Source: an uncultured Clostridia bacterium (GTDB lineage: Bacteria > Bacillota > Clostridia > Oscillospirales > Ruminococcaceae). Taken from it: a DNA stretch of 6,756 nucleotides. The notes under the pieces are model-generated. The model did no database searches. It had not been told where the DNA came from and was given only the letters and a program-made list of their open reading frames with translations. Each line of letters starts with the position of its first letter. Within the stretch, counting starts at the first letter, position 1. A program made the translations under genes and the position numbers. Of the stretch, positions 1 to 5,990 are shown one piece after another. The stretch covers positions 1 through 6,756 of the forward strand of contig CAMYUO010000106.1 of assembly GCA_947302065.1 (NCBI GenBank). The letters run 5' to 3'.

Positions 1-506
1 GTCTTATGGGTAGCAACCAGCACTTTCGACAATTCCTCAGGGTTCAGTTTGCCGTAATAAAGCACAGTATGCTTCAAATTAGGCAGATTAGCCAAGAGTC
101 CGAGTAGCTGCTGGGGATCAGACTGACGAAGCTCGTCGGCACTCATCACGTCGCGATAGGCATTATGAGGCCCGTATGTGGCGTAGTTCACCAGATACTG
201 GAAACTGGTGCGCTGGTCTTTCTTCGCATCGTCACGACTCTTCAGCACCAAACCCAGGGTGATAAGCGGCATAGGTATCTTTCGGGAGGCTATTTTGCCG
301 TTTTTATCCTCAAGATACTCAAAATCGGTGAGCGTGACAGTGCCGTTGTTTATCGCATCGCCCGAAAAAGACACGCAAAGCCCTTTGTTAGAGGGATTTC
401 CCTCGCTTGTTACGCTGAACGAGAAGCGCAGACCGTCAATAAGTATCTTGCCGCACGCAGCAAATCCGAGCTTTACAGGCAGCTCTTTTTTAGCAAAAAG
501 TTTCAT
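1..506 (-). CDS. Chimeric partial ORF: unknown N-terminus joined to an M16 peptidase-like segment (no C-terminus)
   Basis: The frame is open from an ATG at 506 to the left edge (168 codons plus two bases). The start is well supported: GGGAGGT lies at 513-519 on the minus strand, and an extended -10 lies at 540-548. Residues 1 to about 80 (MKLFAKKELPVKLGF...) are a small soluble-looking domain that I do not recognise. Residues about 88-168 resemble the Bacteroidota type of M16 zinc-peptidase proteins, with YATYGPHNAY (108-117), SADELRQ (122-128), a leucine-rich stretch, then KHTVLYYG (145-152) and a trailing HK. That segment is internal to a large M16 protein and lacks the HxxEH metal site, so it would not be catalytic alone. 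Codon use also shifts: all four Arg codons are CGT or CGC, and 3 of 13 Leu codons are TTG, which is rare in the neighbouring genes. The join falls near 240-262. I infer a chimeric assembly rather than a real protein; a natural fusion is possible. Confidence is good for the open frame and lower for its biological reality. Confidence 0.6.
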   Translation of the reverse strand, partial: MKLFAKKELPVKLGFAACGKILIDGLRFSFSVTSEGNPSNKGLCVSFSGDAINNGTVTLTDFEYLEDKNGKIASRKIPMPLITLGLVLKSRDDAKKDQRTSFQYLVNYATYGPHNAYRDVMSADELRQSDPQQLLGLLANLPNLKHTVLYYGKLNPEELSKVLVATHK

Positions 507-539
507 CTGATGACCTCCCAGACTGCATATTCAAAGCAT

Positions 540-550
540 ATTATAGCACA
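540..550 (-). promoter_or_regulatory. Extended -10 promoter of the leftward gene
   Basis: On the minus strand TGTGCTATAAT is read from 550 to 540, a perfect TATAAT (545-540) with an extended-10 TGC. No good -35 stands 16-18 bases upstream, only a TTTTC-like stretch near 563-569, which fits an extended -10 promoter. Transcription would begin near 533, leaving a leader of about 27 bases with the ribosome-binding site at 513-519. Confidence 0.55.
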
Positions 551-594
551 AAACGAACAAAAAGAAAAGGCTTTTTTATTAATAATCCCGAATT

Positions 595-620
595 TGCAGG
601 ATAACAGATTTCCTGTTGCA
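595..620. promoter_or_regulatory. Imperfect inverted repeat overlapping the -35 of the ior operon
   Basis: TGCAGGA (595-601) and TCCTGTTGCA (611-620) are inverted copies with one extra T in the right arm, separated by nine bases. The right arm overlaps the first bases of the -35 hexamer (616-621), a position where a repressor could block the operon promoter. No regulator family is recognised from the site. Short imperfect dyads of this kind also arise by chance. Confidence 0.25.
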
Positions 621-644
621 TTTTTTGCTCAAATGTGCTATAAT
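616..644 (+). promoter_or_regulatory. Sigma-A type promoter of the ior operon
   Basis: TTGCAT (616-621) is followed after exactly 17 bases by a perfect TATAAT (639-644) preceded by TGC, giving an extended -10. Transcription should start near 651, so the leader is about 85 bases long before the ATG at 736. The first leader bases can form a five-pair hairpin, CGGGC (656-660) with GCCCG (664-668). This is the only strong promoter seen upstream of the five-gene operon. Confidence 0.75.
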
Positions 645-735
645 AAATTAGATTACGGGCACCGCCCGCATACATCATCTGAGAAATCTCTCGCCTTGTA
701 GGGAACTTGGGCGAATGAAAGGAAAGATATACGAT

Positions 736-2460
736 ATGAAAAAACTTATGCTTGGAAACGAAGCGGTGGCAAGAGGTCTTTACGAAGCCGGCTGCCGTAT
801 CGCATCGGCGTATCCGGGAACTCCGTCGACGGAGATAACCGAGACGCTGGCAAAGTATGATGAGGTCTATGCTGAATGGGCACCGAACGAGAAAGTTGCT
901 ATGGAAGTCGCTCTGGGTGCATCTATCGCAGGTGCAAGAAGCTTTTGTGCAATGAAGCACGTAGGACTCAATGTTGCAGCCGATCCTCTTTACACAGCAG
1001 GCTATACCGGCGTAACAGGCGGAATGGTCGTTGCAGTTGCCGATGACCCGGGAATGCACTCGTCACAGAACGAGCAGGATTCAAGACATCACGCCATCGC
1101 ATCGAAAGTGCTTATGGTCGAGCCTTCCGATTCGGCAGAGTGCAAGGAGTTTGCAAAAAAGGCTTATGAGCTTTCAGAAAAGTTCGACTGTCCTGTACTT
1201 CTGAGACTTTCGACAAGAGTTTCACACTCCCAGTCGGCTGTTGAGATCGAGGACAGAGTTGAAAAAGACCTTATCCCGTACGAAAAAAATATCGACAAGT
1301 ATGTTATGATGCCTGCAAAGGCAATCAAGCGTCACCCGATAGTTGAGGACAAGCTGAAAGCTGCTGCCGAGTTTGCAGAGACGAGCGACCTTAACAGAGT
1401 AGAGATGGGCGACACAAAGATAGGCGTTATCACCGCAGGCATCTGCTATGAATATGCAAAGCAGGCACTCGGCGATAAGGCAAGCTTCCTCAAACTCGGT
1501 ATGATAAATCCTATGCCGACAAAACTTATAAAGGACTTTGCCGCAAAGTGCGATAAGGTCTATGTCATCGAGGAACTCGACGGCATAATCGAGAGCCACT
1601 GCAAAAACATCGGCGTTGACGTTGTCGGAAAAGAGATATTCGGATACATCGGCGAGATATCGCAGACTATCGTTTCCGAGAAGATACTCGGCACAAAGCC
1701 CGAGTTCGATACCTTCGCAGAGAACGTGCCCGTAAGACCGCCTGTAATGTGCGCAGGCTGCCCTCACAGAGGACTGTTCTACTGCCTCAAAAAGCTGGGC
1801 GTGACCGTATCGGGCGACATCGGCTGCTATACACTCGGCGCAACAGCTCCTCTCGCAGCTATGGATTCTACTATCTGTATGGGCGCATCTATCTCAGCGC
1901 TGCACGGCTTTAATAAAGCTCTCGGCGAAAAGGCTGAAAAGAACTCTGTCGCTGTCATCGGCGATTCCACATTTATGCACAGCGGTATGACCAGCCTTGT
2001 GAACGTTGCATATAACGCAACAAATTCAACTGTTATAATCCTTGACAACTCTATCACGGGTATGACAGGTCACCAGCAGAACCCGACAACAGGCAAGAAC
2101 CTCAAGGGCGACCCTGCTGCTGCGGTAAATCTCGTTGACCTTTGCCACGCTATCGGCATAAAGAGCGTAAGAGTCGTTGACCCTTACCACATGGCTGAAA
2201 CCGAGGCTGTCATCAAGGAAGAGCTTGCAAAGGACGAGCCGAGCGTTATAATCTCACGCAGACCATGTGCCCTGCTCAAATACGTTAAGCACAACCCACC
2301 GCTCAAAGTCGATAACGACAAGTGCGTCGGCTGTAAGCAGTGCCTGAAGATCGGCTGTCCCGCTATCTCGATGCACGACGGCAAGTCGGTCATCGACCAT
2401 ACCCAGTGCGTAGGCTGCGGCATCTGCACAGAGATGTGCAAACCGGGTGCTATCGGATAA
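736..2460 (+). CDS. iorA: Indolepyruvate:ferredoxin oxidoreductase, alpha subunit
   Basis: This is the catalytic subunit of the cytoplasmic TPP- and iron-sulfur-dependent enzyme that oxidatively decarboxylates indolepyruvate, phenylpyruvate or hydroxyphenylpyruvate to the aryl-acetyl-CoA, reducing ferredoxin. The N-terminal pyrimidine-binding domain shows YPGTPSTEI (26-34) and WAPNEKVAMEVA (48-59), where Glu52 is the likely cofactor-activating residue. The TPP-binding domain has CAGCPHRG (339-346), GDIGCY (360-365) and the Mg/TPP motif GDS (409-411) through LDN (436-438). The C-terminus carries two [4Fe-4S] sites: Cys530, 533, 536 and 541, and Cys558, 561, 564 and 568. At 574 residues the protein is full length for the family. 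An ATG at 715 is in frame, but the AAAGGAAAG at 718-726 and the family-typical MKKLMLGNEAVARG start favour 736. It is the first gene of the operon, 24 bases before the next. Substrate preference among aryl pyruvates is not visible. Confidence 0.96.
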   Translation: MKKLMLGNEAVARGLYEAGCRIASAYPGTPSTEITETLAKYDEVYAEWAPNEKVAMEVALGASIAGARSFCAMKHVGLNVAADPLYTAGYTGVTGGMVVAVADDPGMHSSQNEQDSRHHAIASKVLMVEPSDSAECKEFAKKAYELSEKFDCPVLLRLSTRVSHSQSAVEIEDRVEKDLIPYEKNIDKYVMMPAKAIKRHPIVEDKLKAAAEFAETSDLNRVEMGDTKIGVITAGICYEYAKQALGDKASFLKLGMINPMPTKLIKDFAAKCDKVYVIEELDGIIESHCKNIGVDVVGKEIFGYIGEISQTIVSEKILGTKPEFDTFAENVPVRPPVMCAGCPHRGLFYCLKKLGVTVSGDIGCYTLGATAPLAAMDSTICMGASISALHGFNKALGEKAEKNSVAVIGDSTFMHSGMTSLVNVAYNATNSTVIILDNSITGMTGHQQNPTTGKNLKGDPAAAVNLVDLCHAIGIKSVRVVDPYHMAETEAVIKEELAKDEPSVIISRRPCALLKYVKHNPPLKVDNDKCVGCKQCLKIGCPAISMHDGKSVIDHTQCVGCGICTEMCKPGAIG

Positions 2461-2484
2461 ACAGAGAGCGCAGGGGGAGTAAAA

Positions 2485-2925
2485 ATGAATTTTGATTTTG
2501 ATAAAGACGATAAAATGGCGTTTGGCGTAATAGGCGCCCTTCTCGGAGCAGCACTCGCAATGGGACTGTGGTGCCTGCTCGGCTATTTCGGAAGAATGGC
2601 ATTTTTATGCGGAATCGCTATGTGCGTTGGAACTGTCGGCGGATATTATCTGTTCGGCAAGGGTATGAGTATCGGCGGACTTGTTATATGCGGTATCATT
2701 ATGCTTGTAGCTGTGTATTTCTCGGTAAGGCTGAGCTATGGTCTGTGGCTTTACAATAAGATGGACGGCTTAATGTCGTTCGGGGATTGTTACAGCAAGA
2801 TAATGGAGCTGCTTGAATCGCTGGGCGAAAAGGGTTCTTTCTATAAAGACCTCGCACTCGGCTACCTGTTCACCATAGGCGGCGGTTTCTATATGCTGTT
2901 CAAGCTGGACATAATAGACACTTGA
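2485..2925 (+). CDS. Small four-helix membrane protein of unknown function inside the ior operon
   Basis: I do not recognise this 146-residue protein. It begins with an acidic, charged stretch (NFDFDKDDK) and then shows four hydrophobic glycine-rich segments at about 12-35, 38-57, 61-83 and 121-139. A soluble amphipathic stretch (about 92-118, with MELLESLGEKG) sits between the third and fourth. There is no signal peptide cleavage site and no obvious catalytic motif; the Cys residues lie within or next to membrane segments and form no metal-binding pattern. The start is firm, with AGGGGGAG at 2472-2479 just upstream of the ATG. It is 24 bases after iorA and 44 bases before iorB, with no terminator or clear promoter on either side, so it should be co-transcribed. 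Codon use resembles its neighbours. Aryl-acid transport or anchoring of the oxidoreductase are guesses from position alone. Confidence 0.85.
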   Translation: MNFDFDKDDKMAFGVIGALLGAALAMGLWCLLGYFGRMAFLCGIAMCVGTVGGYYLFGKGMSIGGLVICGIIMLVAVYFSVRLSYGLWLYNKMDGLMSFGDCYSKIMELLESLGEKGSFYKDLALGYLFTIGGGFYMLFKLDIIDT

Positions 2926-2969
2926 TACTTATCCGATGAGAACAACAATTAACTAAGGAGTTGTGATAA

Positions 2970-3542
2970 ATGGAAACTAAATCAATAATGATAGTGGGCG
3001 TGGGCGGACAAGGCTCGCTGCTCGCATCAAGACTTATAGGAAACGTTCTGCTGCAGCATGGCTACGACGTTAAGGTGTCCGAGGTGCACGGAATGAGCCA
3101 GAGAGGCGGCTCGGTAGTTACCTATGTAAAGTACGGCGACAAGGTATATTCGCCTGTCGTTGAAAAGGGCGAGGCTGACATCATCATCAGCTTTGAAACG
3201 CTCGAGGCTGCAAGATATGTGCCTTTCCTCAAAAAAGGCGGTCATATCGTGCTCTCCACACAGCAGATAGACCCGATGCCGGTCATCACGGGTGCGGCAA
3301 CTTATCCCGAGAATATCGTTGACAAGCTCAAAGGCATGGGCATAGATGTTATCGCTGTCGATGCGCTGAAAATAGCAGAGGAATGCGGCAACGCAAAGGC
3401 ATCAAACGTTGTGCTCATGGGCGTTGTATCGACAAAGATGCCGTTTGATGAGGCTTGCTGGAACAAGGCTGTTGAGGAATGTGTTCCTGCCAAGTTCCTT
3501 GAGCTTAACAAGAAAGCATTCGCAATGGGCAGACAGGCTTGA
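2970..3542 (+). CDS. iorB: Indolepyruvate:ferredoxin oxidoreductase, beta subunit
   Basis: This is the partner of IorA, a member of the pyruvate/ketoisovalerate oxidoreductase gamma-domain family. It completes the heteromeric enzyme and helps form the CoA-binding part. At 190 residues it has normal length. The N-terminal nucleotide-fold loop GVGGQGSLLASRLIG (10-24) and the family signature SEVHGMSQRGGSV (37-49) are intact. They are followed by DIIISFETLEAAR, which is typical of this subunit. It has no iron-sulfur cysteines, as expected, because these reside in IorA. AAGGAG at 2955-2960 supports the ATG at 2970. It is followed after 19 bases by the CoA-ligase gene. The unusual point is its separation from iorA by a membrane-protein gene, since the two subunits are usually adjacent. 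Confidence 0.95.
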   Translation: METKSIMIVGVGGQGSLLASRLIGNVLLQHGYDVKVSEVHGMSQRGGSVVTYVKYGDKVYSPVVEKGEADIIISFETLEAARYVPFLKKGGHIVLSTQQIDPMPVITGAATYPENIVDKLKGMGIDVIAVDALKIAEECGNAKASNVVLMGVVSTKMPFDEACWNKAVEECVPAKFLELNKKAFAMGRQA

Positions 3543-3561
3543 TATTTAGGAGGAAGTGACT

Positions 3562-4872
3562 ATGGGAAAGTATTGGAATGAATCTATGGAATGTGCTACC
3601 CTCGATGAAATGAGGGCACTGCAGAGCTTCCGCCTGCAAAAGACAGTCAAGAGAGTTTACAACAATGTGCCGTATTACAGGGATATGATGGACAAGGCAG
3701 GCGTCAAGCCCGAGGACATCAGAAGCGTTGACGATCTGCACCTGCTGCCTTTCACCTGCAAGCAGGATCTGCGTGACACTTATCCTTACGGACTGTTTGC
3801 GTGCCCGATGGAAGATGTCGTAAGACTTCACGCATCGTCGGGAACAACAGGCAAGCAGATAGTTGTCGGTTACACAAGAAATGACCTTGATATGTGGAGC
3901 GACTGCGTTGCCAGAGCGCTGACAGCAGCGGGCGCAACTAACAAGGACTTTATGCACGTTTCCTACGGCTACGGTCTGTTCACGGGCGGTCTGGGACTGC
4001 ACGACGGCGCAACAAAGGTCGGTATGACGACTATCCCTGTTTCGTCGGGCAACACCAAGAGACAGATAACCATTTTGCAGGATTTCGGCTCGACATTTAT
4101 CTGCGCAACACCGTCTTATGCGCTGTATCTTGCTGAGACTATGAGAGAAATGGGCATCAGCAAGAACGACCTCAAGCTCAAAGCAGGCATCTTCGGTGCA
4201 GAGGCGTGGACAGAGCAGATGCGCAGAGAGATCGAGGAAAAGCTCGGCTGCAAGGCTATGGATATCTACGGTCTGACCGAGATAACAGGCCCAGGCGTTG
4301 CGTTTGACTGTGAATGTCAGGACGGTATGCACATCAATGAGGACAATTTCATTCCTGAGATAATCGACCCAGACACCGGCGAGGTGCTGCCTTACGGTCA
4401 GGAGGGCGAGCTGGTGTTCACCTGCATCAACAAGGAAGCTTTCCCGATACTCAGATACAGAACAAAGGACATCTGCGTGCTTGAAAGAGGCACCTGCAAG
4501 TGCGGAAGAACACTTATCAAAATGCGCAAGCCAAGAGGCAGAACAGACGATATGCTCATCATCAGAGGCGTCAACGTATTCCCGTCTCAGATCGAGTCGG
4601 TACTGCTCTCGCTGGGTGACACATCGCCTTACTATCAGATCGTTGTTGACAGAAAGAACAACACCGATACGTTCGAGATCCAGGTCGAGCTGCCCGAGCA
4701 TATGCTCTCGGATACTATCAAGACCATCGAGGATATGGAGGCAAGGATCACAGAGGCGCTGCACTCAACGCTCGGTATCCAGCCTAAGATCCGTCTCGTA
4801 GAGCCTAAGAGCCTGCCACGTTCAGAGGGCAAGGCTGTCAGAGTTATCGACAAGAGAAAGCTTATAGACTAA
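3562..4872 (+). CDS. paaK: Phenylacetate/arylacetate-CoA ligase (AMP-forming)
   Basis: This adenylate-forming enzyme couples phenylacetate, indoleacetate or a related aryl acid to CoA with ATP, through an acyl-AMP. All family motifs are visible: the phosphate loop SSGTTGK (92-98), YGLTE (236-240), RYRTKD (298-303), the hinge region GRTDDM (326-331) and the C-terminal GKAVRV (423-428), where Lys424 is the likely catalytic lysine. At 436 residues it has the normal length of PaaK. Cys pairs in DCEC and in CKCG (312-315) are common in clostridial members and may hold a metal. A GTG at 3556 is in frame but sits only two bases after the TAGGAGG at 3547-3553, so the ATG at 3562 is preferred. Its place directly behind iorB ties it to arylacetyl-CoA, the product or substrate of IOR. 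Exact substrate and in vivo direction cannot be read from the sequence. Confidence 0.92.
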   Translation: MGKYWNESMECATLDEMRALQSFRLQKTVKRVYNNVPYYRDMMDKAGVKPEDIRSVDDLHLLPFTCKQDLRDTYPYGLFACPMEDVVRLHASSGTTGKQIVVGYTRNDLDMWSDCVARALTAAGATNKDFMHVSYGYGLFTGGLGLHDGATKVGMTTIPVSSGNTKRQITILQDFGSTFICATPSYALYLAETMREMGISKNDLKLKAGIFGAEAWTEQMRREIEEKLGCKAMDIYGLTEITGPGVAFDCECQDGMHINEDNFIPEIIDPDTGEVLPYGQEGELVFTCINKEAFPILRYRTKDICVLERGTCKCGRTLIKMRKPRGRTDDMLIIRGVNVFPSQIESVLLSLGDTSPYYQIVVDRKNNTDTFEIQVELPEHMLSDTIKTIEDMEARITEALHSTLGIQPKIRLVEPKSLPRSEGKAVRVIDKRKLID

Positions 4873-4922
4873 CAAACATACTAATATACTACACTACACT
4901 ATATATAAAGGAGGTTTTTACT

Positions 4923-5351
4923 ATGACAGTAAAACAGCTATCCGTATTCGTTGAAAACAGACCGGGAAGACTCAGCGCTATCACCAAGTTGCTGGGCGAT
5001 GCAAAGATCAACATTCGTGCGATGTCTATTGCAGACACAAAGGATTTCGGTATCCTGCGCCTTATCGTTGACGATGCTGACAAGGCTCTCAAAGTCCTCA
5101 AGGACGAGGGCTGCTCGGTAACTATCACAAATGTTCTGGTGCTTCGCATCACAGACAGACCGGGAAGCCTTGCAGAGGCTATGTACGCTCTTTACAAGGA
5201 CAACATCAGCGTAGAGTATATGTATGCGGCTTTCATCAACACAGAGAGCAACACAGCTTGTCTGGTGCTGCGTGTTGACGATAACGACAAGGCTACCGTC
5301 GCTCTTTATGACAGCGGCTACAAGCTGCTTGCCCAGAACGAGCTTGGCTGA
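4923..5351 (+). CDS. Double ACT-domain protein, probable amino-acid sensor
   Basis: This 142-residue cytoplasmic protein consists of two tandem ACT domains (about 4-70 and 71-142) and nothing else. Each has the ligand-loop signature after its first strand: ENRPGRLSAI (11-20) and TDRPGSLAEAM (77-87). ACT modules bind amino acids and usually regulate attached or partner enzymes. Stand-alone double-ACT proteins are commonly encoded beside iorAB and paaK, so an aromatic amino acid is the likely ligand, and the partner may be the ligase or the oxidoreductase; this is inference. AAAGGAGG at 4907-4914 fixes the start. The 50-base spacer after paaK is A+T-rich, with a short ACTAC repeat (4888-4901), and holds no terminator, so co-transcription is likely. 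A strong terminator follows 19 bases after the stop, making this the last gene of the operon. Confidence 0.88.
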   Translation: MTVKQLSVFVENRPGRLSAITKLLGDAKINIRAMSIADTKDFGILRLIVDDADKALKVLKDEGCSVTITNVLVLRITDRPGSLAEAMYALYKDNISVEYMYAAFINTESNTACLVLRVDDNDKATVALYDSGYKLLAQNELG

Positions 5352-5370
5352 TAAAAAATATGTTTTTTTC

Positions 5371-5405
5371 GTTCCCGTGCAATATGTGCGGGAACTGCTT
5401 TTTTT
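5371..5405 (+). terminator. Rho-independent terminator of the ior-paaK-ACT operon
   Basis: GTTCCCG (5371-5377) pairs perfectly with CGGGAAC (5389-5395). The stem can extend inward through T-G, G-T, C-G and A-T pairs to a three-base loop. A run of seven T follows at 5399-5405 after a short TGC. It lies 20 bases after the ACT gene's stop codon. Confidence 0.88.
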
Positions 5406-5472
5406 GCAGCATTTTCAGGTGATTTGTTGCTTATTGCTAATTTTAAAATTTATGTAAAAGCTAAAAAAACAC

Positions 5473-5503
5473 TTGATTTTTTTTGCAGATGTGTTATTAT
5501 AAT
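5473..5503 (+). promoter_or_regulatory. Promoter of the ferredoxin gene
   Basis: TTGATT (5473-5478) serves as -35. Two overlapping -10 choices exist: TATTAT (5495-5500) at 16-base spacing with an extended-10 TGT, or a perfect TATAAT (5498-5503) at 19-base spacing. The region upstream (5430-5470) is rich in A and T tracts, as in UP elements. Because it follows a terminator, the ferredoxin is transcribed separately from the ior operon. The rest of 5406-5553 shows no gene. Confidence 0.65.
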
Positions 5504-5553
5504 AATAGGCATGAGTAGAGGTCGTGCCAAAGACTATCAAGGAGGTTGTCATT

Positions 5554-5724
5554 ATGGCTTATAAGATCAGTGACGAGTGCATCGGCTGCGGCGCTTGCGT
5601 AGACGGCTGCCCGGTTGGTGCTATTTCTATGGACGGAGATAAGGCAAAGGTTGACGCTGACGCTTGCATCGATTGCGGCGCTTGCAACGGCACATGCCCT
5701 GTAGGAGCTCCGACTCAGGAATAA
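5554..5724 (+). CDS. Clostridial-type 2[4Fe-4S] ferredoxin
   Basis: This 56-residue soluble electron carrier has the classical two-cluster design: Cys9, 12, 15 and 19, then Cys38, 41, 44 and 48, each set as CxxCxxCxxxCP. The two halves are near-copies (CIGCGACVDGCPVGA and CIDCGACNGTCPVGA), reflecting the ancient internal duplication. Low-potential ferredoxins of this type accept electrons from pyruvate- and indolepyruvate-ferredoxin oxidoreductases and feed hydrogenases or Rnf/NAD reductases. An upstream in-frame ATG (5524) would add ten residues, but AAGGAGG at 5539-5545 lies inside that extension and at the right distance from 5554, and ferredoxins start as MAYKIS. It has its own promoter and terminator, so it may be a general cellular ferredoxin rather than one dedicated to IOR. 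Confidence 0.96.
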   Translation: MAYKISDECIGCGACVDGCPVGAISMDGDKAKVDADACIDCGACNGTCPVGAPTQE

Positions 5725-5744
5725 TCTTTACTTAATCACAAAAG

Positions 5745-5781
5745 CGCTTGCTTGCAGAGAAATTTGCGGGCAAGCGTTTTT
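5745..5781 (+). terminator. Rho-independent terminator after the ferredoxin gene
   Basis: CGCTTGCTTGCA (5745-5756) pairs with TGCGGGCAAGCG (5765-5776), twelve pairs including two G-U, with an eight-base loop. It is followed by TTTTT (5777-5781) and a further TTT after one C. An A-run just upstream would pair with the T-run, so the element may also act weakly in reverse. Confidence 0.88.
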
Positions 5782-5990
5782 CTTTGCCGCAGCGGCGGTC
5801 GCGCAACAGAGTATCCGCAAGGATACTCCCGTGGGCGTCCTTTAGGACGGTCAGCGTCGCATATCGGTTTGAGCGGACAGCGTCTTTTGTGTCGCTCCGG
5901 GCATTACATAGTGCAGAATTGTTTTTGGGGCTTTCCGGTCGCCCCAAACCCTTTGGGTGCACATCTATTACTAAGCGACAAATTCTGATT
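5782..5990. other. Hairpin-dense non-coding region: candidate structured RNA or dispersed repeat
   Basis: About 210 bases with no credible gene. Reading frames cross it on both strands but lack ribosome-binding sites and any protein family likeness. Successive inverted repeats are visible: GCCG/CGGC (5786-5796); a perfect eight-pair stem GAGTATCC/GGATACTC (5809-5828) capped by GCAA, a GNRA tetraloop; CGTCC/GGACG (5836-5849); GAGCG/CGCTC (5871-5897); and TTTGGGGC/GCCCCAAA (5924-5948). Two long-range pairings are also possible: CAGAATT (5914-5920) with AATTCTG (5981-5987), and TGTCGCT (5890-5896) with AGCGACA (5974-5980). CAGCGTC occurs twice (5852-5858 and 5878-5884). I match it to no known RNA family. 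No promoter is seen, and it begins directly after a terminator. It may equally be a mobile intergenic repeat (REP- or MITE-like). Strand is unknown. From 5991 to 6075 I see only A+T-rich sequence. Confidence 0.5.

Noticed and set aside
165..701. Long plus-strand open frames across the left 700 bases (165-701 and 208-510)
   Set aside because: They are antisense to the better supported minus-strand frame with its promoter and ribosome-binding site, have no ribosome-binding site of their own, and the longer one runs through the divergent promoters.
679..705. CTGAGA and GTAGGGAA in the leader of iorA, resembling pieces of the TPP riboswitch; tempting because IOR uses TPP
   Set aside because: Only 13 bases separate the two motifs. 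The pyrophosphate-binding arm and the central conserved CCTGAT...AAT...CC segment of the TPP aptamer are absent, so no aptamer can form.
3505..4764. 419-codon minus-strand open frame opposite the CoA ligase gene
   Set aside because: It is a shadow of the ligase coding strand: Cys/His/Arg/Leu-rich with no family likeness, while the plus strand has all motifs of an adenylate-forming ligase.
4873..4914. ACTAC repeats and TATACT/TATATA before the ACT gene as a possible internal promoter
   Set aside because: No -35 stands at a suitable distance. The spacer is simply A+T-rich, and the gene is adequately served by the operon promoter.
5511..5564. 17-codon open frame at the probable transcript start of the ferredoxin gene, overlapping its start codon
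   Set aside because: It has no ribosome-binding site, and its sequence is accounted for by the leader and the ferredoxin's own AAGGAGG. A leaderless upstream peptide is possible but unsupported.
5782..5990. CRISPR array or insertion sequence in the repeat-like region
   Set aside because: The inverted repeats differ in sequence and spacing, there are no regularly spaced direct repeats, and no transposase or target-site duplication is seen.
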